DNA of 64,000 nucleotides from positions 27,776-91,775 of the forward strand of contig NZ_FODS01000018.1 of assembly GCF_900110425.1 (NCBI RefSeq). Reading direction: 5' to 3'. The notes under the pieces are model-generated. The model had not been told where the DNA came from. It saw only the letters and a program-made list of their open reading frames with translations, and ran no database searches. The DNA comes from Salinihabitans flavidus (lineage in GTDB: Bacteria > Pseudomonadota > Alphaproteobacteria > Rhodobacterales > Rhodobacteraceae). Both the position numbers and the translations under genes were made by a program. This document shows positions 52,377 through 61,555 of the stretch, in pieces (the first letter of the stretch is position 1; each line of letters begins with the position of its first letter).

Positions 52377-53723
52377 ATGTCCGCCCACACCCCTCCGACT
52401 CCGATGACCGCGCGCGCCTCCGGTCCGCTTGTGGGCGAGGCGCAGATCCCGGGCGACAAGTCGATCTCGCACCGCGCGCTCATTCTCGGGGCGATGGCGG
52501 TCGGACAGACCCGGATCACCGGGCTTCTGGAAGGGCAGGATGTGCTCGATACCGCCGAGGCGATGCGCACCTTCGGAGCCGAGGTGACGCGCGACGAGGG
52601 CGGCACATGGCATGTGCACGGCGTGGGCGTCGGCGGGTTTGCCGAGCCCGAAACCGTGATCGACTGCGGCAACTCCGGTACGGGCGTGCGGTTGATCATG
52701 GGGGCGATGGCGACCAGTCCGATCACGGCGACCTTCACGGGCGATGCGAGCCTCAACAAACGCCCCATGGCGCGGGTGACCGATCCTCTGGCGCTTTTCG
52801 GGGCGCGTGCGGTGGGGCGTGCGGGTGGGCGGCTTCCGATGACCATCGAAGGCGCGCGTTATCCCGTTCCGGTACGTTATGCCGTTCCGGTGCCCTCTGC
52901 GCAGGTGAAATCGGCGGTGCTTCTGGCCGGGCTGAACGCCCCGGGGCAGACGCAGGTGATCGAGCGGGAAGCCACCCGCGATCACACCGAACGGATGCTG
53001 GCAGGCTTTGGCGCGCAGATCGTCACCGAAGACACGGACGAGGGCCGCGTGATCACTCTCACCGGGCAGCCGGAGTTGCGTCCGCAGGTGATCGACGTTC
53101 CCCGCGATCCCTCGTCGGCCGCCTTTCCGGTCTGCGCGGCGCTGATCGTGCCCGGCTCTGATGTGCTGGTGCCGGGGATCGGACTCAACCCGACCCGCGC
53201 GGGCCTGTTCACCACGCTGCGCGAGATGGGGGCCGATCTGACCTACGAAAACCTGCGCGAGGAAGGGGGGGAGCCGGTGGCAGACCTGCGCGCGCGCTAC
53301 TCCCCGGACATGGCGGGTGTTGAGGTGCCCCCCGAACGCGCCGCGTCGATGATCGACGAGTATCCCATTCTGTCGGTGGTGGCCGCGAATGCAACAGGGG
53401 ATACGGTGATGCGCGGGGTCAGGGAACTTCGCGTCAAGGAAAGCGACCGCATCGCCGCGATGGTTGCGGGACTGCACGCCAGCGGTGTGACGGTGAAGGA
53501 CGGTCCCGACTGGTGGATTGTCACGGGCCAAGGAGCCGGAGGGGTGCCGGGTGGCGCCACCACGCTGAGCCACCTTGACCATCGCATCGCCATGTCCTTT
53601 CTGGTGCTGGGGCTGGCGGCGCAGAAGCCGGTCTCCGTCGATGACGGGGCGCCGATCGCCACGTCCTTTCCTGCGTTCGAGCCGCTCATGGCCGCACTTG
53701 GCGCGGCGATCGAGAGGACATGA
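52377..53723 (+). CDS. aroA: 3-phosphoshikimate 1-carboxyvinyltransferase (EPSP synthase)
   Basis: 448 residues. [18 protein letters not shown] and [12 protein letters not shown] near the N-terminus, LNKRPMARV, and [12 protein letters not shown] in the second half. Sixth step of the shikimate pathway. ATG 52377 is 8 bases after GAAGGA. The residues [10 protein letters not shown] and the loop LIMGAMAT place it in the alphaproteobacterial class II-like group known for natural glyphosate tolerance in some members; this is family knowledge, not tested here. Confidence 0.96.
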   Translation: MSAHTPPTPMTARASGPLVGEAQIPGDKSISHRALILGAMAVGQTRITGLLEGQDVLDTAEAMRTFGAEVTRDEGGTWHVHGVGVGGFAEPETVIDCGNSGTGVRLIMGAMATSPITATFTGDASLNKRPMARVTDPLALFGARAVGRAGGRLPMTIEGARYPVPVRYAVPVPSAQVKSAVLLAGLNAPGQTQVIEREATRDHTERMLAGFGAQIVTEDTDEGRVITLTGQPELRPQVIDVPRDPSSAAFPVCAALIVPGSDVLVPGIGLNPTRAGLFTTLREMGADLTYENLREEGGEPVADLRARYSPDMAGVEVPPERAASMIDEYPILSVVAANATGDTVMRGVRELRVKESDRIAAMVAGLHASGVTVKDGPDWWIVTGQGAGGVPGGATTLSHLDHRIAMSFLVLGLAAQKPVSVDDGAPIATSFPAFEPLMAALGAAIERT

Positions 53724-53813
53724 GGTGCCGGGACGGGGGCACGCCGAAGGGTTGAAGCGGTGCCCGTCGAAAGAGATAAGAGCCAGACGCAGACAGAATA
53801 TCAGGGATACGGC

Positions 53814-54425
53814 ATGGCATTCACAATCGCGATAGACGGACCGGCGGCTTCGGGCAAGGGCACCATCGCCAAGGCGGTGGCCGCGCATTACGGGTTTGCC
53901 CATCTCGATACCGGGCTGCTCTACCGGGCCGTGGGCGCGCGCACGCTCGACGGCACCGATCCGGTGGCGGCGGCCGAGGCGTTGACGGCCAGGGATCTCG
54001 AGGATGAAGCCCTGCTGCGAACCCCCGGGGTGGGGCAGGCGGCTTCGCGCGTGGCAGAGATCGTCGGTGTGCGGTCGGCTTTGCTCGACTTTCAGCGCGC
54101 CTTTTCCCGTCGCGCCGGGGGGGCCGTGCTTGACGGGCGAGACATCGGCACCGTGATCTGCCCGGACGCGGAGGCGAAGCTTTTCGTGACCGCCAGCACC
54201 GAGATCCGCGCCGACCGGCGCTATCGCGAACTTGTCTCCAAGGGGGCGGAGACAACCTTTGAAGAGGTGCTTGCCGATGTGCATGAGCGCGACGAACGTG
54301 ACAGTTCCCGCTCCGAGGCGCCGCTCAAACCAGCCGGGGACGCGGTGCTGATCGACACTTCCGACCTCGGAATAGAGGCGGCCATCGCCACCGCCATCGA
54401 CGCGATCGAGGCCGCGCGACGGTAG
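53814..54425 (+). CDS. cmk: Cytidylate kinase
   Basis: 203 residues. P-loop [27 protein letters not shown], and [18 protein letters not shown] are Cmk signatures. Phosphorylates CMP/dCMP. Downstream of aroA as in many proteobacteria. Usually rpsA follows at once; here two other genes lie between. ATG 53814 after AGGGA. Confidence 0.96.
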   Translation: MAFTIAIDGPAASGKGTIAKAVAAHYGFAHLDTGLLYRAVGARTLDGTDPVAAAEALTARDLEDEALLRTPGVGQAASRVAEIVGVRSALLDFQRAFSRRAGGAVLDGRDIGTVICPDAEAKLFVTASTEIRADRRYRELVSKGAETTFEEVLADVHERDERDSSRSEAPLKPAGDAVLIDTSDLGIEAAIATAIDAIEAARR

Positions 54426-54472
54426 CGGGCCATTGATCCAGGGCGCCCTGTATCGGTGAAGGGATCGCAAAC

Positions 54473-55387
54473 ATGCACGGTGTTGACTTTGACAACCTTC
54501 TGGATCGTCTGAAAGGACGGGTTGACCGTGCTTTTGGCTATCCAGCCTTGCGCAGACGGTTCCGGAAAGTCCACGGCCATGATCCCGACCTTCGCAACCC
54601 AAAAGGCTATGCCGAGAAGGTCCAGTGGCGCAAACTGAATGACCGCAATCCGCTTTTCCCGATTGCCGCAGACAAGCTGCGCTGCCGGGAGTTTCTGCGC
54701 GATGTGCTCGGCAATACCCGCGCCGATGCCATTCTGCCGCAACTTCTTCATCATACCGATGATCCCGACACGCTGCCGTTCGACCGCATGCGCGAGGGGG
54801 CGGTGATCAAAGGTAGCCATGGCAGCGGCTGGTGCGTTTTCTGCACCCCCGGTCAGCTACTCGACGAGGCGGCGATCCGCGCGACCTGTCGCACCTGGCT
54901 GCGACGACGACACTTTGGAGCGCATATGCAGGAATGGCTTTACAGCCAGATCCCGCCGCGCATCATCGTTGAAGAATTGCTCGGCGATGCAGATGCGGGT
55001 CGGCCGCTGGACTTGAAGGTGCACATGTTCGGCGAAAAAATCGGACTCATAGCCGTGTTCGACTTTCGGGGTCATCCCCAGAAACAGGGGTTTTATACCG
55101 AATATTGGGAAGAGAGCGAAATCCGGCAGATCGCGCCGCCACGTGACGATCTGCCTCCGCTCGAACGACCGCCCTATCTTGAGGAGGTTTGTGGTATTGC
55201 ACGCGAGATCGGCGCGTATTTTGATTCCGTCCGCGTGGATTTTCTGATCATGCCCGACCGCTTCTGGATCGGTGAGTTGACTCTCTACCACAACAGCGGC
55301 TTTTCCCGCTTTGGCCCGAATGGGGCGGAGCGCACACTTGGCGACATGTGGCACTTGCCTGTGAACCATGGTGCAAGCGGCACCTGA
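54473..55387 (+). CDS. ATP-grasp protein, TupA-like (teichuronopeptide/polysaccharide-type)
   Basis: 304 residues. The N-terminal block NPKGYAEKVQWRKLNDRNPL and the ADKLRCREFL motif are the signature of the TupA-like ATP-grasp family; VIKGSHGSGW and VEELLGDADAGRPLDLKVHM supply ATP-grasp strands, and RVDFLIMPDRFWIGELTLYH carries metal ligands. Members ligate amino acids or modify cell-surface polymers. Its base composition looks slightly less GC-rich than its neighbours, and it sits between cmk and rpsA, so later insertion is possible. Confidence 0.85.
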   Translation: MHGVDFDNLLDRLKGRVDRAFGYPALRRRFRKVHGHDPDLRNPKGYAEKVQWRKLNDRNPLFPIAADKLRCREFLRDVLGNTRADAILPQLLHHTDDPDTLPFDRMREGAVIKGSHGSGWCVFCTPGQLLDEAAIRATCRTWLRRRHFGAHMQEWLYSQIPPRIIVEELLGDADAGRPLDLKVHMFGEKIGLIAVFDFRGHPQKQGFYTEYWEESEIRQIAPPRDDLPPLERPPYLEEVCGIAREIGAYFDSVRVDFLIMPDRFWIGELTLYHNSGFSRFGPNGAERTLGDMWHLPVNHGASGT

Positions 55388-55527
55388 ATCGTGAACTTTC
55401 ATCGGCACGTCGACGCCCGCTTTCGCAGGAATCCGCCGATCCGCTTGTGCCCCGGGGCAGGGTTGTTACTTACTCTCGGGTGGCAGCAGAGCCTGTTGCA
55501 AGACAGTTGCATTCCGATGGAGGACAC

Positions 55528-55911
55528 ATGACACCCAGAAAGACACTTGCCGCCGTGACCACCGCACTCGGCCTTGCCGTGACAGCGGCCCCGATGGTGG
55601 CGCTGACCGCGCAGGGCGCAGCCGCCCAATCGCAGGAAGCCTACTCCGCCGAGAAGCTCGACGCATTTACAAATGCGCTTCTTGATGTGGCGGAACTGCG
55701 CCAGAAGTATACCAACCAGCTTCAGGGCACCGAAGGCCAGGAGCAGCAGGACGCGATCGTGGCCGAGGCGAACGCGGAGATCGAGAAAACGATCGAGAAC
55801 GCTGACAATATCACCGTCGATGAATACGTGGAAATCGCTCAGGCCGTTGGTGAGGACGAAGATCTTCAGGCGCGCGTCACCAAGCGGATCGAGGCGCGCG
55901 GACAGCAGTAG
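55528..55911 (+). CDS. Secreted DUF4168-type protein
   Basis: 127 residues. A clear signal peptide (MTPRKTLAAVTTALGLAVT through AAA) is followed by a mature part of about 92 residues, almost all helical and acidic: YSAEKLDAFTNALLDVAELR, IEKTIENADNITVDEYVEIA and a final EDLQARVTKRIEAR. This matches the DUF4168 pattern (ITVDEYxxIxxAxxxDxxLxxRV). ATG 55528 follows GGAGGACAC. Function unknown; periplasmic by prediction. Confidence 0.85.
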   Translation: MTPRKTLAAVTTALGLAVTAAPMVALTAQGAAAQSQEAYSAEKLDAFTNALLDVAELRQKYTNQLQGTEGQEQQDAIVAEANAEIEKTIENADNITVDEYVEIAQAVGEDEDLQARVTKRIEARGQQ

Positions 55912-55934
55912 ACGCCACAAGCCCTCGGGCATCT

Positions 55935-55962
55935 GGCCCCCGGCGCAATTCTGCCGGGGGCC
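55935..55962 (+). terminator. Hairpin after the DUF4168 gene
   Basis: Perfect 10-bp stem GGCCCCCGGC / GCCGGGGGCC, 8-nt loop, 23 bp after the stop codon. T-run is absent (TCGCGTCATTT), so termination may be partial. Confidence 0.55.
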
Positions 55963-56063
55963 TCGCGTCATTTGCGTGCAAGCCTCTTGATTTCGGGTCA
56001 CGCTGCGGATAACAAGCTCCCTGTCAACGAAGGCGATCAACGCCGCATCCAGAGAGATCGAGC

Positions 56064-56093
56064 AGGGTCGGGGTCACCGGCCCTCTTTGTTTT
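56064..56093 (+). terminator. Terminator-like hairpin in the rpsA leader
   Basis: Eight-bp stem AGGGTCGG / CCGGCCCT (one G.U), 5-nt loop, followed by CTTTGTTTT, 85 bp before the rpsA start. It could end transcription from upstream or act as an attenuator of rpsA. Confidence 0.5.
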
Positions 56094-56177
56094 GCGGCAG
56101 GCCAAGCGACCAACCCAAGACCGGCGGAGACAACCGCCCGGCCAGTATAGCAAAGATGTAAAGGAAAAAGACGCCAC

Positions 56178-57857
56178 ATGGCTCAGAACGCAAGTATGGA
56201 GGATTTCGAAGCCCTCCTGAACGAAAGCTTCGAAATGGACACGCCCGAAGAGGGCTCTGTCGTCAAGGGCAAGGTCATCGCAGTTGAAGCGGGCCAGGCC
56301 ATCATCGATGTCGGCTACAAGATGGAAGGTCGCGTCGATCTGAAAGAATTCGCAAATCCCGGCGAAACCCCTGATATTTCTGTCGGCGACGAGGTCGAAG
56401 TCTTCCTTCGGTCTGCTGAGAACGCCCGCGGAGAAGCTGTCATCTCGCGCGAGATGGCGCGCCGTGAAGAAGCTTGGGATCGTCTTGAAAAGGCTTATGC
56501 CGACGAAGAGCGCGTCGAAGGTGCGATCTTCGGTCGCGTCAAGGGCGGCTTCACCGTCGATCTCGGCGGTGCCGTGGCGTTCCTGCCCGGCAGCCAGGTC
56601 GATGTGCGTCCGGTCCGCGATGCCGGTCCGCTGATGGGCCTCAAGCAGCCCTTCCAGATCCTCAAGATGGACCGCCGCCGGGGCAATATCGTGGTGTCGC
56701 GTCGCGCGATCCTCGAAGAGAGCCGCGCAGAGCAGCGCGCCGAAGTCATCGCCAACCTTACCGAAGGTCAGGCCGTGGACGGTGTTGTCAAGAATATCAC
56801 CGAATACGGCGCTTTCGTGGATCTGGGCGGTGTGGACGGGCTTCTGCACGTCACCGACATGGCATGGCGCCGCGTCAACCACCCGTCCGAGATCGTGTCG
56901 ATCGGCGAGACCATCAAGGTCCAGGTCATCAAGATCAACAAGGAAACCCACCGCATCAGCCTCGGCCTCAAGCAGCTGCAGGAAGATCCGTGGGACATGG
57001 TGGCGATCAAGTATCCGCTGGGCACCGTCCATACCGGTCGCGTGACCAACATCACCGACTACGGCGCCTTCGTGGAGCTGGAGCCGGGGATCGAGGGTCT
57101 TGTCCACGTTTCGGAAATGTCGTGGACCAAGAAGAACGTGCACCCCGGCAAAATCGTCTCCACCTCGCAGGAGGTTGAGGTGATGGTGCTTGAAATCGAC
57201 CCGGCCAAGCGCCGCGTGTCGCTGGGCCTCAAGCAGACGCAGCGCAACCCCTGGGAAGTCTTTGCGGAAACCCATCCCGCTGGTACCGAGGTCGAAGGCG
57301 AGGTCAAGAACATCACCGAATTCGGTTTGTTCATCGGCCTGGAAGGTGACATCGACGGCATGGTTCACTTGTCGGATCTGAGCTGGGACGAGCGTGGCGA
57401 GGATGCGATCCAGAACTATCGCAAGGGCGACGTGGTTCAGGCCGTGGTCTCCGAAGTCGATATCGAGAAAGAGCGGATTTCGCTCTCGATCAAGGCTCTG
57501 GGCGGTGACAAGTTCGCCGAGGTCGTCGGCGGCGTAAAGCGTGGCAGCGTGATCACCGTCGAAGTGACCGCAATCGAGGATGGCGGCATCGAGGTGGAAT
57601 ACGAAGGCATGAAATCCTTCATCCGCCGGTCCGACCTGTCGCGTGACCGTTCCGAGCAGCGCCCCGAGCGGTTCTCGGTCGGTGACAAGGTGGACGTGCG
57701 CGTGACCAACGTGGACAGCAAGACCCGCCGCCTTGGTCTGTCGGTCAAGGCCCGCGAAATCGCGGAAGAGAAGGAAGCCGTGCAGCAGTATGGCAGCTCG
57801 GATTCGGGTGCTTCGCTTGGCGACATTCTGGGGGCGGCGCTCAAGGGCGACGAGTAA
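56178..57857 (+). CDS. rpsA: 30S ribosomal protein S1
   Basis: 559 residues with six S1 RNA-binding domains spaced about every 85 residues from residue 20 to 520; repeats such as ITEYGAFVDLGGVDGLLHVTDMAW and ITDYGAFVELEPGIEGLVHVSEM (read in part) are unmistakable. Binds mRNA at translation initiation. Preceded by AAAGGAAAAAGA, followed by a very strong terminator. The ihfB gene often found after rpsA in proteobacteria is absent. Confidence 0.98.
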   Translation: MAQNASMEDFEALLNESFEMDTPEEGSVVKGKVIAVEAGQAIIDVGYKMEGRVDLKEFANPGETPDISVGDEVEVFLRSAENARGEAVISREMARREEAWDRLEKAYADEERVEGAIFGRVKGGFTVDLGGAVAFLPGSQVDVRPVRDAGPLMGLKQPFQILKMDRRRGNIVVSRRAILEESRAEQRAEVIANLTEGQAVDGVVKNITEYGAFVDLGGVDGLLHVTDMAWRRVNHPSEIVSIGETIKVQVIKINKETHRISLGLKQLQEDPWDMVAIKYPLGTVHTGRVTNITDYGAFVELEPGIEGLVHVSEMSWTKKNVHPGKIVSTSQEVEVMVLEIDPAKRRVSLGLKQTQRNPWEVFAETHPAGTEVEGEVKNITEFGLFIGLEGDIDGMVHLSDLSWDERGEDAIQNYRKGDVVQAVVSEVDIEKERISLSIKALGGDKFAEVVGGVKRGSVITVEVTAIEDGGIEVEYEGMKSFIRRSDLSRDRSEQRPERFSVGDKVDVRVTNVDSKTRRLGLSVKAREIAEEKEAVQQYGSSDSGASLGDILGAALKGDE

Positions 57858-57920
57858 CCCGTAGCGCGAATCCGAACATGGATTGGCCCCGCCTGAAAAG
57901 GCGGGGTTCAGACAACTGAC

Positions 57921-57950
57921 AAAGTCCCCGCCTTTGGCGGGGACTTTTGA
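57921..57950 (+). terminator. Strong intrinsic terminator after rpsA
   Basis: Perfect 12-bp stem AAAGTCCCCGCC / GGCGGGGACTTT with a TTT loop, then TGATT. It stands between rpsA and the convergent SulP gene and can work in both directions. Confidence 0.85.
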
Positions 57951-58022
57951 TTCAATGGGGTATGTTGAGAAAGCCCAGCCCCGGCCGCCCGCCGATACCG
58001 CGCGGGCTGCGCCCTGGTGGGT

Positions 58023-59285
58023 CTATCGGTCCGGCGGGGTCCAGTCGGGCGGGGTGATCTTCCGCCGGCGCAGGCGGAGGGCAAGGCCGACGCCGACGCC
58101 GACGCTGATCGCCACGGTCAGATCCACCAGAACCGTGAGCACCAGCGTCAGAAGCAGCAACATCGTATCCGATCCCCGGCCCGACAGGTAGCCGCGCCAT
58201 TTCTGCGGCTCTGTCATGTTCCATGCCGTCAGGATCAGCAAACCGGCCAGCGCGGGCATGGCAAGATAGCCCGCCAGCGGCGCGGCGGCCATCATCACCA
58301 CGAGGATGGTGAGCGCATGGACGATGCCTGCCACCGGCGTGCGCCCGCCGGCGCGCACATTGGTGGCCGTCCGGGCGATGGCGCCCGTCGCGGGCAGCCC
58401 GCCGAACAGCGCAGAACCGAGGTTGGCCGCGCCTTGCGCCAGCATCTCGGCGTTGGGGCGATGGCGTCCACCGATCATCCGATCGGCCACGATGGCCGAC
58501 AGAAGCGATTCAACCCCTGCGAGAAAGGCGATCACGAAGGCCGAGGGCAGAAGCGCCATGACGCGGGCAGGGGACAGATCCGGCAGCGCCGGCATCGGCA
58601 GGCGGTCGGGCAACGCCCCGAAGCGCGAGGCGATCGTATCGACGGGCAGGGCGGCAACGGCAACGAGCGCCGATGCGACAGCAATCCCCACGATCAGCCC
58701 CGGAAACCGCGGAAAGAGCCGCCGCAGGATCACGATCAACGCCATCGCGGCAAGCCCGATGGCCAGGCTGGAGGCGCTGAACGTGCCGCGCGCGTGCCAG
58801 AGCGCGGGCAGCTTTTCGAGGAAATCGGCCGGCACATCTTCGGGGGTCAGGCCAAACAGATCCTTGAGTTGGCTGGTGGCGATGATGATTCCGATCCCGA
58901 TGGTGAATCCATTGATCACCGGCTCTGGCACATGGCGGATCAGGTTGCCGATCCGAAGCCATGCGGCGACCAGCAGGATCAGCCCGGCCAGAAACGTGGC
59001 GATCACCAGCCCGTCATAGCCGTGATCGGCGATCACGCCATAGACCACCACAATGAACGCGCCCGTCGGGCCGCCGATCTGCACGCGGCTCCCCCCGAGG
59101 GCGGAGATGAGAAACCCCGCCACGATGGCCGTCACAAGCCCGGCCGCCGGATCGGCGCCGGAGGCGATGGCGATGGCAAGACTGAGGGGCAGGGCAACCA
59201 TCGCGACAGTGATGCCCGCCATGACATCGGCGGCGAAAAGGGCGCGGGTGTAGTCGGGCAGGGTGGTCAGGATCTTGGGTTTCAT
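58023..59285 (-). CDS. SulP family inorganic anion transporter without STAS domain
   Basis: 420 residues, 10-14 membrane segments. It begins MKPKILTTLPDYTRALFAAD and carries the SulP signature GSRVQIGGPTGAFIVVV plus GLFGGLPATGAIARTATNVR (ALFGG form). The protein stops right after the last membrane segment with a short basic-Pro tail, so the cytosolic STAS domain found in most SulP/SLC26 proteins is missing. Substrate could be sulfate or bicarbonate; not decidable. Confidence 0.9.
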   Translation of the reverse strand: MKPKILTTLPDYTRALFAADVMAGITVAMVALPLSLAIAIASGADPAAGLVTAIVAGFLISALGGSRVQIGGPTGAFIVVVYGVIADHGYDGLVIATFLAGLILLVAAWLRIGNLIRHVPEPVINGFTIGIGIIIATSQLKDLFGLTPEDVPADFLEKLPALWHARGTFSASSLAIGLAAMALIVILRRLFPRFPGLIVGIAVASALVAVAALPVDTIASRFGALPDRLPMPALPDLSPARVMALLPSAFVIAFLAGVESLLSAIVADRMIGGRHRPNAEMLAQGAANLGSALFGGLPATGAIARTATNVRAGGRTPVAGIVHALTILVVMMAAAPLAGYLAMPALAGLLILTAWNMTEPQKWRGYLSGRGSDTMLLLLTLVLTVLVDLTVAISVGVGVGLALRLRRRKITPPDWTPPDR

Positions 59286-59359
59286 CGTCTTACATTCGGT
59301 CTGCGGGTCTGATGCTCATGGGAGGGTCGGAACACCCGATGATCGGGCGCGGACATGAA

Positions 59360-59391
59360 AAAAGCCGCGCGGATCACTCCGCGCGGCTTTT
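59360..59391. terminator. Strong terminator between rplI and the SulP gene
   Basis: Perfect 14-bp stem AAAAGCCGCGCGGA / TCCGCGCGGCTTTT with TCAC loop. It lies 20 bp beyond the rplI stop (minus strand), with A/T tracts on both sides. Confidence 0.85.
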
Positions 59392-59411
59392 CTATGTCCT
59401 ATCCGGAAGCG

Positions 59412-60044
59412 TCATTGCTGATACTTCTGGTCGTCCTCTTCGCTGCTCTCTTCGGACAGGGCCTCGGCCAGATCCTCGTCGTCGGAGGCGGCGGAGCCGA
59501 TGTCGTCGAACAGTTCCGCGATCTCGAAATCGGCGGCGGCCTCCTCCTCGGCGGCGACTTGCTGGATCGACTTGCCGGACGCCTGCACCTCTGCCTCTTC
59601 GGGCGAGCGGGCGACGTTCAGCTCGATCTGAATCGACACTTCCGGGTGGAGGTGGATGTCCACCTTATGAAGGCCAAGTTCCTTGATCGGACGTTCGATG
59701 ATGACCTGCTTGCGGTCCACCGAGAATCCGGCCTCGGAAGCGGCATCGGCCGCGTCGCGGGTGCTGACGGAGCCATAGAGGTTGCCGCCATCGGACGCCT
59801 GTCGAATCACGACGAACTGCTGGCCGTCGAGCTTGGCGGCGACCGCCTCGGCCTCTTTGCGGGTTTCGAGGTTCTGCGCTTCGAGTTCCGCCTTCTGCGT
59901 CTCGAAATGCGCGATGTTGGACTGCGACGCGGTCAGCGCCTTGCCCTGCGGGAGCAGGTAGTTGCGCGCGAAGCCGGACTTCACGTCAACCACATCGCCC
60001 ATCTGGCCGAGTTTGGCCACGCGCTCAAGAAGAATAACTTGCAT
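59412..60044 (-). CDS. rplI: 50S ribosomal protein L9
   Basis: 210 residues. N-terminal [20 protein letters not shown] and [20 protein letters not shown] are the classic L9 rRNA-binding domain; the C-terminal domain ends near residue 150 ([15 protein letters not shown]). A further ~55-residue acidic tail (many Glu/Asp/Ser, ending DDQKYQQ) exceeds the E. coli length of 149. Last gene of rpsF-rpsR-rplI. Confidence 0.97.
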   Translation of the reverse strand: MQVILLERVAKLGQMGDVVDVKSGFARNYLLPQGKALTASQSNIAHFETQKAELEAQNLETRKEAEAVAAKLDGQQFVVIRQASDGGNLYGSVSTRDAADAASEAGFSVDRKQVIIERPIKELGLHKVDIHLHPEVSIQIELNVARSPEEAEVQASGKSIQQVAAEEEAAADFEIAELFDDIGSAASDDEDLAEALSEESSEEDDQKYQQ

Positions 60045-60054
60045 GTCTCTCTCC

Positions 60055-60282
60055 TTATTTCACGGCGTAGGGCAGAAGAGCGAGAAAACGCGCGCGCTTG
60101 ATCGCACGGGAGAGTTCACGCTGTTTCTTGTTGCTGACGGCGGTAATACGCGAGGGCACGATCTTGCCACGCTCGGAAATATACCGCTGAAGGAGCTTGG
60201 TGTCCTTGTAGTCGATCTTCGGCGCGTTGTCGCCCGAGAAGGGGCAAACCTTGCGGCGGCGGAAAAACGGTTTTGTAGCCAT
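60055..60282 (-). CDS. rpsR: 30S ribosomal protein S18
   Basis: 75 residues: [36 protein letters not shown], and [20 protein letters not shown] are S18 hallmarks. ATG 60282 follows AAAGGAC. Between rpsF and rplI in the conserved order. Confidence 0.98.
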   Translation of the reverse strand: MATKPFFRRRKVCPFSGDNAPKIDYKDTKLLQRYISERGKIVPSRITAVSNKKQRELSRAIKRARFLALLPYAVK

Positions 60283-60310
60283 GACTTGTGTCCTTTCCTG
60301 GCCTGCGTGA

Positions 60311-60664
60311 TCAGCGACGTTCGCGACGGGTGTCGCGTTCGTCCTTCTTCTGCATCTGGACCGACGGCCCCTCTTCGTGGGCATCGACCTTGATGGTGAG
60401 AATACGCATCACGTCGTCATGCAGGCGCATCAGGCGCTCCATTTCCTGCACGGCCGGCGCGGGGGCGTCGGTGCGCAGAAAGGCGTAATGGCCCTTGCGG
60501 TTCTTGTTGATCTTGTAGGCCATCGTCTTGACGCCCCAATACTCGCTATCCACGAGTGTGCCGCCATTGTCGGCCAGCACGGTGCCAAAATGTTCGATGA
60601 GCCCCTCGGCCTGCGTGTTCGACAGGTCCTGGCGCGAGATAAATACATGCTCGTAAAGCGGCAT
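60311..60664 (-). CDS. rpsF: 30S ribosomal protein S6
   Basis: 117 residues: [33 protein letters not shown] and [15 protein letters not shown] are S6 signatures, with a charged C-terminal tail ([14 protein letters not shown]). ATG 60664 follows GGAGTGCAC. First gene of the operon; a good promoter lies about 110 bp upstream. Confidence 0.98.
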   Translation of the reverse strand: MPLYEHVFISRQDLSNTQAEGLIEHFGTVLADNGGTLVDSEYWGVKTMAYKINKNRKGHYAFLRTDAPAPAVQEMERLMRLHDDVMRILTIKVDAHEEGPSVQMQKKDERDTRRERR

Positions 60665-60772
60665 GTGCACTCCATTTTTATTCAGGCGCATTTCAAAGAG
60701 CGGGGCCATGACCCTTTCGCGCCCCACCCACGAGAGACTGCGCGGTTCAGATACGTTGCGAAAGGATGGCGC

Positions 60773-60800
60773 TGTATACCTGATATGGTGTGCCATGCAA
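60773..60800 (-). promoter_or_regulatory. Candidate sigma-70 promoter for rpsF-rpsR-rplI
   Basis: On the minus strand TTGCAT, 16-bp spacer, TATACA. It would give a leader of about 100 nt before rpsF, long enough for S6:S18 translational autocontrol as known in other bacteria. Confidence 0.5.
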
Positions 60801-60928
60801 GGGCGGAATCGGCCCGCTTCGGACGGGGGAGAATGGCGGGATAATCGCAAAAATCCGCAGCATTGCCCAATTGTTGACGCTTTTCTCGGGAAGGTTGAAC
60901 GCGAATAGCGGTGTCAAGGAGACATGTC

Positions 60929-61423
60929 ATGGTTGCAGTTTCGGATTTCATGGACGACGTGCACCCGGTATCTGCCGATCCGGCAGAGCAGATCGGGCCG
61001 TCCACCCTGCTTCGGATTTCGGCGCTGGTGCTCGGATTCGCGTTTATTCTTGCGGGGATCGGGCTCTGGATGGTGCCGGGGCCGGTGCTCGCGGGCGGCA
61101 CGCTCATGGCCAAGGCGCTGGTGTCGATCCTGCTGACGGCGGCGGGTGTGGGCATGGCCCAGATCGGCACCGACAAGCCGGTGAGAGAGCTGCATTTCGA
61201 TGCGCGCCACCGTCAGGTGTATCTCGTGGACGCGATCGGGCGGCGCACCAAGGTGCTGCGTGTCGTGGATTACGAGGACATCTTCCGCATCGAGATCACC
61301 GATGACCGTCTGTTCCTGCGCGACCGCGATGACAAGGAGCTTGCCGGGATGGAGCTTCACGGTGCGGCGGCGCGGCGCGATGCCGAGGCGCAGCTCCGGG
61401 CGCAGTCGCTGATCTTCGCCTGA
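60929..61423 (+). CDS. Conserved membrane protein of unknown function
   Basis: 164 residues. An acidic leader of about 30 residues, two membrane helices (LLRISALVLGFAFILAGIGL and TLMAKALVSILLTAAGVGM), then a ~85-residue beta-rich cytosolic domain (VRELHFDARHRQVYLVDAIG, DYEDIFRIEITDDRLFLRD) resembling a PH-like fold. ATG 60929 is well spaced from AAGGAG. Divergent from rpsF. Not recognised; terminated by the hairpin at 61503. Confidence 0.8.
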   Translation: MVAVSDFMDDVHPVSADPAEQIGPSTLLRISALVLGFAFILAGIGLWMVPGPVLAGGTLMAKALVSILLTAAGVGMAQIGTDKPVRELHFDARHRQVYLVDAIGRRTKVLRVVDYEDIFRIEITDDRLFLRDRDDKELAGMELHGAAARRDAEAQLRAQSLIFA

Positions 61424-61502
61424 CCGGGGGGCGCCGGCGCGCGCCCGAGTGTTCGCTGTTCCACAGGTGATGTGGAGCAGTCGGGAATTGAGAGTTGGCC
61501 GG

Positions 61503-61532
61503 GGATCGCCATCTATGCGTGGCGATCCTTTT
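61503..61532 (+). terminator. Intrinsic terminator before the YceI gene
   Basis: Perfect 9-bp stem GGATCGCCA / TGGCGATCC, 8-nt loop, then TTTT. It ends only 24 bp before the YceI start, so YceI transcription must begin very close or read through. Confidence 0.75.
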
Positions 61533-61555
61533 CACATGATACGGAGCCGACTTTC

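Noticed and set aside
52275..54602. Long antisense frame of about 775 codons opposite aroA and cmk
   Set aside because: Same reason: high-GC shadow of conserved genes.
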